From positions 248,001 through 312,000 of the forward strand of contig NZ_FOLG01000001.1 in NCBI RefSeq assembly GCF_900112335.1: a stretch of DNA of 64,000 nt, read 5' to 3'. The translations under genes and the position numbers were made by a program. This stretch comes from Tropicimonas isoalkanivorans (GTDB lineage: Bacteria; Pseudomonadota; Alphaproteobacteria; Rhodobacterales; Rhodobacteraceae). Position 1 is the first letter of the stretch; each line of letters opens with the position of its first letter. The notes under the pieces were generated by a model. The model ran no database searches, had not been told where the DNA came from, and saw only the letters and a list, made by a program, of their open reading frames with translations. Below are positions 23,045-32,339 of the stretch, in pieces.

Positions 23045-25665
23045 TCGGCGGCCCTCGGCGCGGCGGCGTTGGCCAGCAGTGCGGCGAGTTCCGGGCGGCA
23101 GGAGCCGCAACTCGTGCCGGCCTGCAAGACCGCGCCGATCTCTTCCACGCTGGTAAGACCACCGGTTCGGATCGCCGAAAGGATCGTATTCACACCCACG
23201 TCGAAGCAGGCACAGACGGTCGCTCCGGGATCGGGGCGGTCGGCACCGGGGCGACCGGCGAGCACCGTTCCGGCATCGCTCTCTCCAATCCGCCCGGTAA
23301 TATGGGCACGCGCAACGGCCACCGGATCGGGAGCGGCGTAGAGCGTTGCCACCACGCGACCCGAGTCCAGCAGCGCCACGCGTGCGACGCCCCGATGCGC
23401 GTCAATGACCGACACCGCGTCGGCATCCGACCGGTCGAACAGATCGCGCGCGAACTGCTCCCAGTCCTGCGGTACGGCCGCGTCGGCCAGCTCTGCGCGC
23501 CATCCGGTCTTGGTGCGCGCCTTCGCCCAATAGGCGGTGCGAGGCCGGATTTCTCCCCCGGCGACCGCAAAGCCGTACCACGCCGCCGAGAACGGCGCGA
23601 CCGAGACCGCCGCCGCCTTGCTTTCCGGCTGCCCGGAGATCGGGTCGACCTCGGACGGCACGAGGGCGTCGATGCGGGCCTGCGATGCGCTCTCCGACGT
23701 CCAATGCATCGGCGCGAAAACCTCGCCCGGCCGCACGCGATCGGTGGTCACGACACGCAGCAGCGCTCGGCCGAGAGGGCTCGTCACCTCGGCGATGGTG
23801 GCCGGCTGAAGACCCAGTACGGCCGCATCCTCGGGGTGGATCTCCAGGTAGGGCTCGCCCATGTGCTGGCTCAGGCGTGGCGACTTCGCGGTGCGGGTCA
23901 TCGTGTGCCAGTGATCGCGCACCCGACCGGTGTTGAAGCGGAACGGGAACGCGGCCGTTGTGTCCGCCGCCGGCCCGCGCCGCTTGAGCGGCAGCATTTG
24001 TCCACGCCCGCTTTCGGTGAAGAAGCCGCCATCGGCAAAGAAGCGGCCACCGGCACGCACCGTCGTCAGCGGCCAGACCGTGGGCGCCAGCGCGTCGTAC
24101 TCGGCAGTGCTTAAATCCACGAGACCTGAAATGTCGAAATCGCGCCCAAACCGGCCCGCGATGCCCGAGAGCGCGGCGTATTCGCGGAAGATTTCGGCTG
24201 GCCCGTCGTAGTCGAACTGCGCCGCCCATCCCAGACGCCCGGCGACGTCGCACAGGATCCGCCAGTCCGCGCGGGGGCCGTCAGGCGCGGTCGCAAAGGG
24301 GCGCTGGCGGCTGATGCAGCGTTCGGAATTGGTGACGGTGCCGTCCTTTTCCCCCCACGCCATGGCCGGCAGGACGACATCGGCACGCCGCGCGGTGTCG
24401 GTGGCCGCAGTGACGTCCGAAACGACGACGAACTCGCAGGCCTCGATTGCCGTACACACAGCATCCGCCTCCGGCATGGAGACGGCCGGGTTGGTGTGGA
24501 TGATCCAGAGCGCCTTGATCCCCCCCTCCCCCGCCGCGCGGAACATGTCCACCGCTTTCAATCCGGGCACCGACGGTATCGCCGGTGCGTTCCAGAAATC
24601 ACGGACTGCCGCTCGGTGCTCGGAATTCTCGAGGTCGAGATGGCACGCCAGCATGTTGGCCAGCCCCCCCACCTCGCGCCCTCCCATCGCGTTGGGCTGG
24701 CCAGTAACCGAGAAAGGCCCCATGCCGGGGCGGCCGATCCGCCCTGTGGCCAGATGGCAGTTCAGGATCGCATTCACCTTGTCGGTGCCCGAGGAGGACT
24801 GGTTCACACCCTGCGAGAATACGGTGACCGTCTTTTCGGTGCGGACCCACAGGTCGAAGAACTCCCGCAGGAGTTGCGGTGGCAGGCCGGTGACCGACAG
24901 ATCCTCGCTGCGCGCCGCGGAGAGCGCCACTTCGAAGCCCTCGACGTGACGCGCGACATACGCGGCGTCCACCGCGCCCTTTTCGGCAATCCATGCGAGC
25001 AAGCCATTGAAAAGCGCCACGTCACCTGCTGGCGCGATTTGCAGGTGAAGATCCGCAATATCGCATGTGGCCGTGCGACGGGGGTCGATATTCACGACCT
25101 TCATGAACGGGCGCGCCTTTTTTGCCGCCACGATGCGCTGGTACAGCACCGGGTGGCACCAGGCGAGGTTGGAGCCGACGAGCACCACCAGATCGGCCTC
25201 TTCGAGATCCATGTATTGCCCCGGCACCGTGTCGGTACCAAACGCGCGCTTGTGACCTGCAACGGAGGACGACATGCAGAGCCGCGAGTTGGTGTCGATA
25301 TTGGCCGAGCCGATGAACCCCTTCATCAGCTTGTTGGCGACGTAGTAGTCCTCGGTCAGCAACTGGCCCGAGACGTAAAAGCCCACGCTGTCCGGTCCAT
25401 GCTGGTCAATCGCGTCCCTGAACCGGCTGGCCACAAGGTCGAGCGCCGCATTCCAGCCGGTCGGCGCCCCCCCGACGCGCGGGGTCAGCAACCGGTCCTC
25501 CAGTCCAAGGGTTTCGGCCAGAGCCGATCCCTTGGAGCAGAGCCGGCCGAGATTGGCCGGATGTGATGGATCGCCGTGGACGGACCATCCGCCGCTGGCC
25601 GCGGGCTTTGCGATCACACCGCAGCCGACCCCGCAATAGGGGCACGTGGTGCGGACCTCGGTCAT
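23041..25665 (-). CDS. nasA: Assimilatory nitrate reductase catalytic subunit
   Basis: 874-residue cytoplasmic Mo-bis-MGD enzyme reducing nitrate to nitrite. The N-terminal [4Fe-4S] motif is TTCPYCGVGCGVIAKP with the fourth Cys in NLGRLCSKGSALAETLG. The molybdopterin domain includes NIDTNSRLCMSSSVAGHKRA and FSVTGQPNAMGGREVGGLAN. A C-terminal BFD-like [2Fe-2S] domain (about 805-865; TVCACFDVGVNTILSAIRTG, then QAGTSCGSCRPELAALL) replaces a separate electron carrier, as in other proteobacterial NasA. No signal peptide. ATGA overlaps with neighbours on both sides (nirD upstream, TrpD2-like downstream). Confidence 0.95.
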   Translation of the reverse strand: MTEVRTTCPYCGVGCGVIAKPAASGGWSVHGDPSHPANLGRLCSKGSALAETLGLEDRLLTPRVGGAPTGWNAALDLVASRFRDAIDQHGPDSVGFYVSGQLLTEDYYVANKLMKGFIGSANIDTNSRLCMSSSVAGHKRAFGTDTVPGQYMDLEEADLVVLVGSNLAWCHPVLYQRIVAAKKARPFMKVVNIDPRRTATCDIADLHLQIAPAGDVALFNGLLAWIAEKGAVDAAYVARHVEGFEVALSAARSEDLSVTGLPPQLLREFFDLWVRTEKTVTVFSQGVNQSSSGTDKVNAILNCHLATGRIGRPGMGPFSVTGQPNAMGGREVGGLANMLACHLDLENSEHRAAVRDFWNAPAIPSVPGLKAVDMFRAAGEGGIKALWIIHTNPAVSMPEADAVCTAIEACEFVVVSDVTAATDTARRADVVLPAMAWGEKDGTVTNSERCISRQRPFATAPDGPRADWRILCDVAGRLGWAAQFDYDGPAEIFREYAALSGIAGRFGRDFDISGLVDLSTAEYDALAPTVWPLTTVRAGGRFFADGGFFTESGRGQMLPLKRRGPAADTTAAFPFRFNTGRVRDHWHTMTRTAKSPRLSQHMGEPYLEIHPEDAAVLGLQPATIAEVTSPLGRALLRVVTTDRVRPGEVFAPMHWTSESASQARIDALVPSEVDPISGQPESKAAAVSVAPFSAAWYGFAVAGGEIRPRTAYWAKARTKTGWRAELADAAVPQDWEQFARDLFDRSDADAVSVIDAHRGVARVALLDSGRVVATLYAAPDPVAVARAHITGRIGESDAGTVLAGRPGADRPDPGATVCACFDVGVNTILSAIRTGGLTSVEEIGAVLQAGTSCGSCRPELAALLANAAAPRAAE

Positions 25666-25994
25666 GCGGCGCCCCGCGCCGCGAACCGGCTACCGTCGAG
25701 CAGGAGCCGCCCCGCCTCCACCCGCACCGGATAGGTCTCGATCACGCCCTCGTCTGCGCCCTGCGCCTTTCCCGTCTCCAGCGAGTAGACCATGTTGTGC
25801 AGCGGGCACGTGACCTTGCGATCATGCACGATCCCCTCCGACAGCGGGCCGCCCTTGTGCGGGCAGCGGTCGGAGGTGGCGAAGACCTCGTCGGGGCCGG
25901 TGCGGAACACCGCCACACACCCATCGCGAGTCTTCACGATACGACTCCCCCGCACAGGGATCTCGTCGACGGCGCCAATATCAATCCAGTTCAT
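25662..25994 (-). CDS. nirD: Nitrite reductase [NAD(P)H] small subunit, Rieske-like
   Basis: 110-residue small subunit of assimilatory nitrite reductase. It has a Rieske fold with both ligand pairs preserved: Cys-x-His in SDRCPHKGGPLSEG and Cys-x2-His in VTCPLHNMVYSLETG. E. coli NirD lacks these residues, so this version may hold a [2Fe-2S] cluster. ATG 25994 overlaps the nirB stop (ATGA); its own stop overlaps nasA. A longer upstream frame is an antisense artefact of nirB. Confidence 0.93.
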   Translation of the reverse strand: MNWIDIGAVDEIPVRGSRIVKTRDGCVAVFRTGPDEVFATSDRCPHKGGPLSEGIVHDRKVTCPLHNMVYSLETGKAQGADEGVIETYPVRVEAGRLLLDGSRFAARGAA

Positions 25995-28432
25995 TCCGCA
26001 GCCTCCACGTTGAGGTCCGCAAGGGGGTGGAACCGCCTTGCCGTGTCGGGCTTCGCGTGTTCGGCCCAGGGATCTTTTCGATAAACGGATTGCGAAATCT
26101 CGAACCGGTCGATCAGGCCCGCACGGATCTCGGCATCGGCAAGCTGATCGCGGACCCAGTCGAGACCGACCTTGCCAATCCACTTGTAGGGCCGGTCGAG
26201 ATATTTGGCGCTTTCCCTGTAAAGCTGGACAAAGGCGGTCACGATGGCGATCGCCTCCTCCTCGGTCGCAACCTTGGCGAGCGGTTCGGTCTCCCGCACG
26301 TCCATGCCCGCCGCCCCGCCGACGCCGATCTCGTAGCCGGACTCCACGCAGACGATACCCACATCCTTGCACGTCGCTTCCGCGCAGTTGCGCGGACAGC
26401 CGGAGACGCCGAGCTTGACCTTATGCGGCGTCCACGATCCCCAAAGGACCTTTTCCAGCTTTATCCCCAGACCGGTCGAATCCTGGGTGCCGAACCGGCA
26501 CCAGTCCGAACCGACGCAGGTCTTCACGGTGCGCAGCCCCTTCGTATAGGCATGCCCGGAAACCATCCCCGCCTGGTTCAGGTCGTACCAGATCGCCGGC
26601 AGATCTTCCTTCCGCACGCCAAGAAGGTCTATCCGCTGGCCGCCAGTTACCTTCACCGTCGGCACGCCGTATTTTTCCGCCGCGTCGGCAAGGGCGCGGA
26701 GTTCGGCAGGCGTGGTAATGCCCCCCCACATGCGCGGCATCACCGAATAGGTGCCATCCTTCTGGATGTTGGCATGATTGCGCTCGTTGACGAACCGGCT
26801 CTGCGGGTCGTCGGCATAGTCCAGCGGCCAGTCGGCCAGCAGGTAGAAGTTGATCGCCGGGCGGCAGACGTGGCAGCCGTTCGGCGTCGTCCAGCCCAGC
26901 TCCTGCCAGACGGCGGGCTGGGACTTCAGCTCCCTGGACTTGATCAGGCGTCGCACGTCCTCGTGCGTCAGGTCAGTGCAACCGCAGACGGGTTGGGCGG
27001 CAGGCGAGGCGTAGGCATCGCCCATTGTCACCGCCAGGACCTGTTCGACGAGCCCCGTGCAGGTTCCGCAGGAGGCGCTGGCCTTGGTCACGGCACGGAT
27101 GTCGGACAGACTGGCCGCGCCGCCGTCGATAGCCTCCACGATCCGGCCCTTGCAGACGCCGTTGCAGCCGCAGATCTCCGCCTCAGGCGGTAATGCTGCA
27201 ACGGCTGCCAGAGGGTCCGCGGCGGCACCGCCACCCCCCTGGAACGCAGGCCCGAAGATCAGAGTGTCGCGCATTTCCTCGATGTCGGTGCCGTCCTTGA
27301 TCAGGCCGAAGAACCAGGTCGAATCCGACGTGTCGCCATACATGACGGCCCCGACCAGACGGTCGTCCTCGATCACCAGCCGTTTGTAGATGCCGCGCGC
27401 GGGGTCGCGGTAGACGATGTCTTCCCGCATCTCTCCAGCCGTGAAATCACCGGCCGAGAACAAGTCGCACCCGGTGACTTTCAGCTTAGTGGAAAGCTCC
27501 TTTACCCGAAAGGCGTCATCCTCCCCCATCAGGGTTTTCGCCAGCACTTTCGCCTGATCGTAGAGCGGCGCGACGAGGCCAAAGAGGGTCCCGTCGAACT
27601 CGACGCATTCGCCCACGGCGAAGATATCCGGATCGCTGGTGCGCATCTGGGCATCGACCTTGATTGCCCGGCCCGTCTCCAGCCCCGCCGCCTGTCCCAG
27701 ATGCGTGGCGGGCCGGATGCCGACCGCCATGACCACGATGTCGGAGGAGAGCGTCGTCCCGTCCTCCAGAACCACCCGCTCGACACGGCCGTTCCCTTCG
27801 ATGGCTTTGGTATTGGCGCTGGTAATGACGCGGATGCCGCGATTTTCAAGGTCCTTCTTCAGCAGGTATCCCGCTGTCTCGTCGAGCTGCCGATCCATCA
27901 GGTGGCCGGTGTTGTGCAGCACCGTCACCTCCATTCCGCGCAGCCGCAGCCCGGCGGCCGCTTCAAGCCCCAGCAGACCGCCGCCGATGACCACGGCGCT
28001 GGCCCCGGGCGTACCGGCGGCCTCGATCATCGCCGCGGTGTCCTCCAGGTCGCGATAGGCGACAACACCCGGCAGATCGTGGCCCGGAAATGGAATGATG
28101 AAGGGGTTGGAGCCGGTGGCGAGGATCAGCTTGTCGTAGGCCACCTCGCCCCCGGCGGAGGTCACCACCTTGCGAGACCGGTCTATGCCGGTCACCCGTT
28201 CCCCGAAGCGGCACGCGACGCCGTGCTCGGCATACCAGGCGTCGTCATGGGTGACGATCTCGGCATAACTCTTCTCGCCCGACAGCACGGGTGAGAGCAT
28301 GATGCGGTTGTAGTTGCCGCGCGGTTCGGCATTGAACAGCGTGACTTCGAAGGCGCCGGGGGCGGCGTCGAACAGGTGCTCCAACACTCGGCCCGAGGCC
28401 ATACCGGCACCGATGACGACAAGTCGTGTCAT
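25991..28432 (-). CDS. nirB: Nitrite reductase [NAD(P)H] large subunit
   Basis: 813-residue enzyme reducing nitrite to ammonium with NAD(P)H. The N-terminal FAD domain has VIGAGMASGRVLEHLFDAAP and the NAD-binding loop VVIGGGLLGLEAAAGLRLRG. The central BFD-like [2Fe-2S] region shows EICGCNGVCKGRIVEAIDGG and CGTCTGLVEQ. The C-terminal sulfite/nitrite reductase domain carries the siroheme/[4Fe-4S] Cys residues (TCVGSDWCRFGTQD and SGCPRNCAEATCKD). ATG 28432 (MTRLVVIGAG) is preferred to an ATG six codons earlier. It is 14 bp downstream of the GAF-protein gene and overlaps nirD. Confidence 0.95.
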   Translation of the reverse strand: MTRLVVIGAGMASGRVLEHLFDAAPGAFEVTLFNAEPRGNYNRIMLSPVLSGEKSYAEIVTHDDAWYAEHGVACRFGERVTGIDRSRKVVTSAGGEVAYDKLILATGSNPFIIPFPGHDLPGVVAYRDLEDTAAMIEAAGTPGASAVVIGGGLLGLEAAAGLRLRGMEVTVLHNTGHLMDRQLDETAGYLLKKDLENRGIRVITSANTKAIEGNGRVERVVLEDGTTLSSDIVVMAVGIRPATHLGQAAGLETGRAIKVDAQMRTSDPDIFAVGECVEFDGTLFGLVAPLYDQAKVLAKTLMGEDDAFRVKELSTKLKVTGCDLFSAGDFTAGEMREDIVYRDPARGIYKRLVIEDDRLVGAVMYGDTSDSTWFFGLIKDGTDIEEMRDTLIFGPAFQGGGGAAADPLAAVAALPPEAEICGCNGVCKGRIVEAIDGGAASLSDIRAVTKASASCGTCTGLVEQVLAVTMGDAYASPAAQPVCGCTDLTHEDVRRLIKSRELKSQPAVWQELGWTTPNGCHVCRPAINFYLLADWPLDYADDPQSRFVNERNHANIQKDGTYSVMPRMWGGITTPAELRALADAAEKYGVPTVKVTGGQRIDLLGVRKEDLPAIWYDLNQAGMVSGHAYTKGLRTVKTCVGSDWCRFGTQDSTGLGIKLEKVLWGSWTPHKVKLGVSGCPRNCAEATCKDVGIVCVESGYEIGVGGAAGMDVRETEPLAKVATEEEAIAIVTAFVQLYRESAKYLDRPYKWIGKVGLDWVRDQLADAEIRAGLIDRFEISQSVYRKDPWAEHAKPDTARRFHPLADLNVEAAE

Positions 28433-28446
28433 GTCCAATCCTTCCC

Positions 28447-29409
28447 TCACAGATACCAGGCGACCACGTGCGCCAGGTCGTCGCCGCGCCAGATCGGCAG
28501 CGCGACCATCGAGCGGTAGCCCGCCGGCAGGCCCACTCCGTCAGTCTTCACGAATGGGAGGCCAGAGCCGAGCACCTGGCCGATCGGCCCTTGCCAGGCC
28601 GTCGCCGTCTTCGGAGAGACGGGCGGATTTTCCTCCGCCCAGAGCGGGCCCTCACGTTCGCAGATCCCATCGGTCAACGTCGCCTCGCGGGGGCTGCCCG
28701 CTCTCGCGGCGCGCGCCTCCCAGATCTCGAAACGGCGGGCGATTGGGGTGCCGCGCGCGGAGAGCAGCGTCAGCACGAACGTAGCGCCATCGGGGGCGGG
28801 CATCGGCAGGCCGATCCCGGTCGAGAGCCCCGCCTTCTCCGCGCTGTCGGCCCGGACGAACCGGTATCCGGAACCGAGGTCGCGCATGAGGATCGGCGTT
28901 CCAGCCGCCCAGACACCCCCCGGCAGCCCCTGACCACGGGGGAAGTGGGTGTGTTGCGACACCCATTCGAAGTGCTTCGCGGCGCCGTAATAGCCGTCCT
29001 CGAGCCGAAGGACGCCGTCCGTCTCCTTCCAGACCTCTATCGCGCCGGTGCGAGCATCGTCGTCGCCGCACAGCACAACCAGGACCGCCTTCAAAACCTT
29101 CCCGGCAAAGACAGGCACCGCCACGGCACTGGTCAGTCCGGCCTCTTTCGCGGCCTCGGTCCGCTTGAAGTAGGAGCCGTCGAAGGCCTTCAGCACAATC
29201 GGGCGTCCTTCCGCCCAGGCCTTGCCGGGCAGGCCCTCGCCGCGCGCAAAGCTTTCCTTGTGGGACGCCGCCGCGAAGGCATCGAGATTGCCGTAATTGC
29301 CCTTTTCCAGCACCAGGCGGTCGCCGTCGGGAACCCAGACCTCGGCCACCTGGATAAACGTCATCGTGGCCGGATCCATCACATCGTTCATGGGGGATAC
29401 TCCGTTCAT
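28447..29409 (-). CDS. Tandem GAF-domain protein within the nitrate assimilation operon
   Basis: About 320 residues with two clear GAF repeats: GEGLPGKAWAEGRPIVLKAF to VFAGKVLKAVLVVLCGDDD (about 55-125), and GQGLPGGVWAAGTPILMRDL to ATFVLTLLSARG (about 165-240). A weaker third unit lies at the C-terminus (GPIGQVLGSGLPFVKTDGVG to DDLAHVVAWYL). There is no catalytic or DNA-binding domain. ATG 29409 is used; a GTG at 29418 overlapping the nrtCD stop, or ATG 29391 with a GGAG site, are alternatives. Its place between transporter and nitrite reductase genes suggests sensing or modulation. The nitrate-binding GAF protein NreA is a precedent, but the link is inferred. Confidence 0.75.
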   Translation of the reverse strand: MNGVSPMNDVMDPATMTFIQVAEVWVPDGDRLVLEKGNYGNLDAFAAASHKESFARGEGLPGKAWAEGRPIVLKAFDGSYFKRTEAAKEAGLTSAVAVPVFAGKVLKAVLVVLCGDDDARTGAIEVWKETDGVLRLEDGYYGAAKHFEWVSQHTHFPRGQGLPGGVWAAGTPILMRDLGSGYRFVRADSAEKAGLSTGIGLPMPAPDGATFVLTLLSARGTPIARRFEIWEARAARAGSPREATLTDGICEREGPLWAEENPPVSPKTATAWQGPIGQVLGSGLPFVKTDGVGLPAGYRSMVALPIWRGDDLAHVVAWYL

Positions 29410-29414
29410 GGCGC

Positions 29415-31112
29415 TCACGCGGCCGCCTGTTTCGGGGATGCCTGCTTGTCGGCCTTCGCTTTCGGCGTCGCGCCGTGCTCGTATTCTTCGAGGAAGGACA
29501 AAACCTGCTCGCGGTAGAGGTAGTAGTCTGGGTGCTCCAGCAGCGCCTTGCGCGTGCGTGGGCGCGGCAGGTCAACTTCGACGATGCGGCCAATGGTGGC
29601 CTGCGGGCCGTTGGTCATCATCACCACCCGGTCAGCCAGCAGGATCGCCTCGTCCACATCATGGGTGACGCAGACGGCGGTGACCTTGGTCCGCGACCAG
29701 ACCTCCATCAGGACCTCCTGCAGCTCCCAGCGGGTCAAGCTGTCGAGCATTCCGAACGGTTCATCGAGCAGGAGAAGTTTGGGCGAGAGGGCGAAGGCGC
29801 GGGCGATACCGACGCGTTGCTTCATGCCGTTGGAAAGCGACGAGGCGGGCTTGTCCATGCTGTCGCCGAGGCCCACGCGCTCCAGATAGTATTCCACCAC
29901 GTCCTGCCGTTCCGCGCGGCTGGCACGGGGATAGACCTTGTCGACGCCTACCGAGACGTTTTCCTTCGCCGTCAACCAGGGGAAGAGCGACGGCGACTGG
30001 AAGACGACCGCCCGCTCCGGGTCCGCCCCGAAGACGCCACGGCCGTCGAGATTGATGACGCCCTTCGAAATGTCGTTGAGACCGGCGGCCATCGTCAGCA
30101 CCGTGGACTTCCCGCAGCCCGAATGGCCGATCAGCGAGATGAACTCGCCTTTGTCCATCTTGAGGTTGAAATCTTCCACCACGGTGAGCGGCCCCTTGGG
30201 GGTGGGGTAGATCTTGTGAATCTGCGAGAACTCCAGGTACTTGTCGGTCCGGCTTGAGCCTTGCGCTTCGCTCAGCGCGGCCGGGACCGGCTCGTTGTGG
30301 ATGGCCGTGACCGTCGGAACCGCCTTGGTCTCCTCGGATCGGGACTGGATGCCGGCGTCCATCAGGTACTTGGTCACCGCTCCGCGCAGGCGTTTGAACT
30401 CCGGGTCGTGGTTCATCGCACCGCGGTCGCGCGGCCGGGGGATGGAGACGCGGAATTCCTCGCCAAGTGTCCCATCAGGGTTGAGCGCGATGATCCGGTC
30501 CGCCAGCACGATGGCCTCGTCCACATCATTGGTGATGAGAACGCAGGTCTTCTTGTCAGCTTCCCAGATATGCTCGATCTCGTCGGCGAGATTGGCCCGG
30601 GTCAGCGCATCGAGCGAAGACAGCGGTTCGTCGAGCAGCAGAAGCTCGGGCGACATGGCGAGCGCGCGGGCGACGTTCACCCGCTGGCGCATTCCTCCCG
30701 ACAGCTCGGCCGGACGGCGGCCCGCCGCGTGCGAAAGGCCCACCATCTTCACGTATTTGGCGACCAGCGCCTCCTTCTCCACCTTGGGCATGGCAGGGAA
30801 GACGGTGTCCACGGCGAGCTTTACGTTGCCAGTGACCGTGAGCCACGGCATCAGGGAGTAGTTCTGAAAGATGACCCCGCGCTCACGGCCGGGCCCGGTG
30901 ATCGGCGCGCCCTTGAAGGTGACCTCCCCCTTTGTGGGAAACTCAAGCCCCGCCATGAGGTTGATCAGGGTCGTCTTGCCCGTGCCGGAGAACCCGAGGA
31001 GGACGAGGAACTCGCCATCCCGCACGTCGAGATCGATGTTCCGCAGGACGTCCGTCTTTGCCGTGCCTTCCCCGAAGGACTTGGAGACGTTGCTGAATTT
31101 GAGAATGCTCAT
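29415..31112 (-). CDS. Nitrate ABC transporter, two fused ATPase domains (NrtC/NrtD-type)
   Basis: About 565 residues holding two complete ABC domains in one chain. Domain 1 (about 3-235): Walker A LLGFSGTGKTTL, signature LSGGMRQRVNVARA, Walker [13 protein letters not shown]. Domain 2 (about 290-525): LIGHSGCGKSTV, LSNGMKQRVGIARA, LLLLDEPFGMLD. The H-loop of domain 2 is normal (CVTHDVDEA), whereas domain 1 has Asn instead of His (LITNDVDEA), so the two ATP sites are probably unequal. Cyanobacterial transporters use two separate proteins. ATG 31112 is used; a GTG at 31121 overlaps the permease stop and may be the coupled start. Confidence 0.9.
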   Translation of the reverse strand: MSILKFSNVSKSFGEGTAKTDVLRNIDLDVRDGEFLVLLGFSGTGKTTLINLMAGLEFPTKGEVTFKGAPITGPGRERGVIFQNYSLMPWLTVTGNVKLAVDTVFPAMPKVEKEALVAKYVKMVGLSHAAGRRPAELSGGMRQRVNVARALAMSPELLLLDEPLSSLDALTRANLADEIEHIWEADKKTCVLITNDVDEAIVLADRIIALNPDGTLGEEFRVSIPRPRDRGAMNHDPEFKRLRGAVTKYLMDAGIQSRSEETKAVPTVTAIHNEPVPAALSEAQGSSRTDKYLEFSQIHKIYPTPKGPLTVVEDFNLKMDKGEFISLIGHSGCGKSTVLTMAAGLNDISKGVINLDGRGVFGADPERAVVFQSPSLFPWLTAKENVSVGVDKVYPRASRAERQDVVEYYLERVGLGDSMDKPASSLSNGMKQRVGIARAFALSPKLLLLDEPFGMLDSLTRWELQEVLMEVWSRTKVTAVCVTHDVDEAILLADRVVMMTNGPQATIGRIVEVDLPRPRTRKALLEHPDYYLYREQVLSFLEEYEHGATPKAKADKQASPKQAAA

Positions 31113-31117
31113 CGCCG

Positions 31118-32203
31118 TCACCGGTTATTGGAGTATGTGAAAAGGGATTGCAGCGCGAACATCAGCCGATCGAGAAGAAAGCCGATGATGCCGATGGTGA
31201 AGACCGCCACCATGATCTTGGCGAGCGACTGGCTGGAGCCGTTCTGAAACTCGTCCCAGACGAATTTCCCCAGTCCCGGGTTCTGCGCCAGCATTTCGGC
31301 CGCGATCAGCACCATCCAGCCCACTCCGAGCGACAGACGCAGACCGGTGAAGATCAGCGGCAGCGCGGAAGGCAGCACCAGCCGGGTGATCTTGCTCCAG
31401 GTCGACATCTTCAGGACCTTGGAGACGTTCACCAGGTCCTTGTCGATGGAAGCGACGCCGAGGGAGGTGTTAATCAGCGTCGGCCAAAGCGAGCAGAGCG
31501 TGACGGTGATGGCCGAGATGAGGAAGGATTTCGTGAAGAGCCCATCATTCGTTGTGTAGGTGGCCGAAACCACCATGGTCACGATCGGCAGCCAGGCGAG
31601 CGGGCTCACAGGCTTGAAGATCTGAACCAGCGGGTTGATCGCGGCGTCGGCAATGCGGGAGAGGCCCGCGGCGATGCCGACCGGTACGGCGACCAAGGTC
31701 CCGATCAGAAAGCCGAAGAAGACGGTCCGGATCGAGGTCCAGATCTGGTCGTAGTAGGTCGACTTGCCGGTGTAGTCGCGCCATTTGACCTTGTCGCCCT
31801 TGCCGGCGGCTTCCAGTTTGGCGTTGCGCTCATTCTGGCGCTCATAGAAGGCCGCTTCCTTCTGGCGTTCGCGGATCGCGTCCTCGTTCAGGTTGACCGC
31901 CTGTTCCCAGACTTGCGCCGGGCCGGGGACGGCGCCGAGCGACGTCTGCACCTGCGGGGCAAGCGTGGCCCAGAGGGTCAGGAAGGCGGCGATGGCAACC
32001 ACGGGCACGCCGAGCAGCAGCCAGATCTCCTTCAGCTGCGCCTTCGGGTTGTCACCGGCGAGCGCCTTCAGGAGAGGCGTCATGAAGGAGAGACCGAGCA
32101 CCTTGAACCAGGAATCGGCCTTGTTGATGCGGGTGAAGATCCTGGCTTTGCGGGCCTCTCGGGCGGCCTCGCGGCTCAGGCTCTCGGGGTCGATGGCGGT
32201 CAT
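31118..32203 (-). CDS. nrtB: Nitrate ABC transporter permease
   Basis: 361-residue inner-membrane permease of the nitrate/sulfonate/bicarbonate group. After an N-terminal cytoplasmic part comes one helix (LLLGVPVVAIAAFLTLWATL) and then a charged stretch of about 70 residues (RERQKEAAFYERQNERNAKL ...). The five-helix permease core begins at SIRTVFFGFLIGTLVAVPVG. The EAA-type loop is VSKVLKMSTWSKITRLVLPS, followed by FTGLRLSLGVGWMVLIAAEM. It is about 80 residues longer than classical NrtB because of the N-terminal extension and charged insert. Lies 136 bp downstream of nrtA. Confidence 0.92.
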   Translation of the reverse strand: MTAIDPESLSREAAREARKARIFTRINKADSWFKVLGLSFMTPLLKALAGDNPKAQLKEIWLLLGVPVVAIAAFLTLWATLAPQVQTSLGAVPGPAQVWEQAVNLNEDAIRERQKEAAFYERQNERNAKLEAAGKGDKVKWRDYTGKSTYYDQIWTSIRTVFFGFLIGTLVAVPVGIAAGLSRIADAAINPLVQIFKPVSPLAWLPIVTMVVSATYTTNDGLFTKSFLISAITVTLCSLWPTLINTSLGVASIDKDLVNVSKVLKMSTWSKITRLVLPSALPLIFTGLRLSLGVGWMVLIAAEMLAQNPGLGKFVWDEFQNGSSQSLAKIMVAVFTIGIIGFLLDRLMFALQSLFTYSNNR

Positions 32204-32339
32204 GGTCAGAGTCCTCGGTAGGGTTTCTGGCGGCATGGCGGGGAGGACGCGCGCTCCCTGCCGGAGCATCGCCTCACCCGCCGTCCCGGTCCCGGCCCCC
32301 GGAAAGGCGGGCCGGCGCCGTCGCTTGCTTTTCTTGGGG

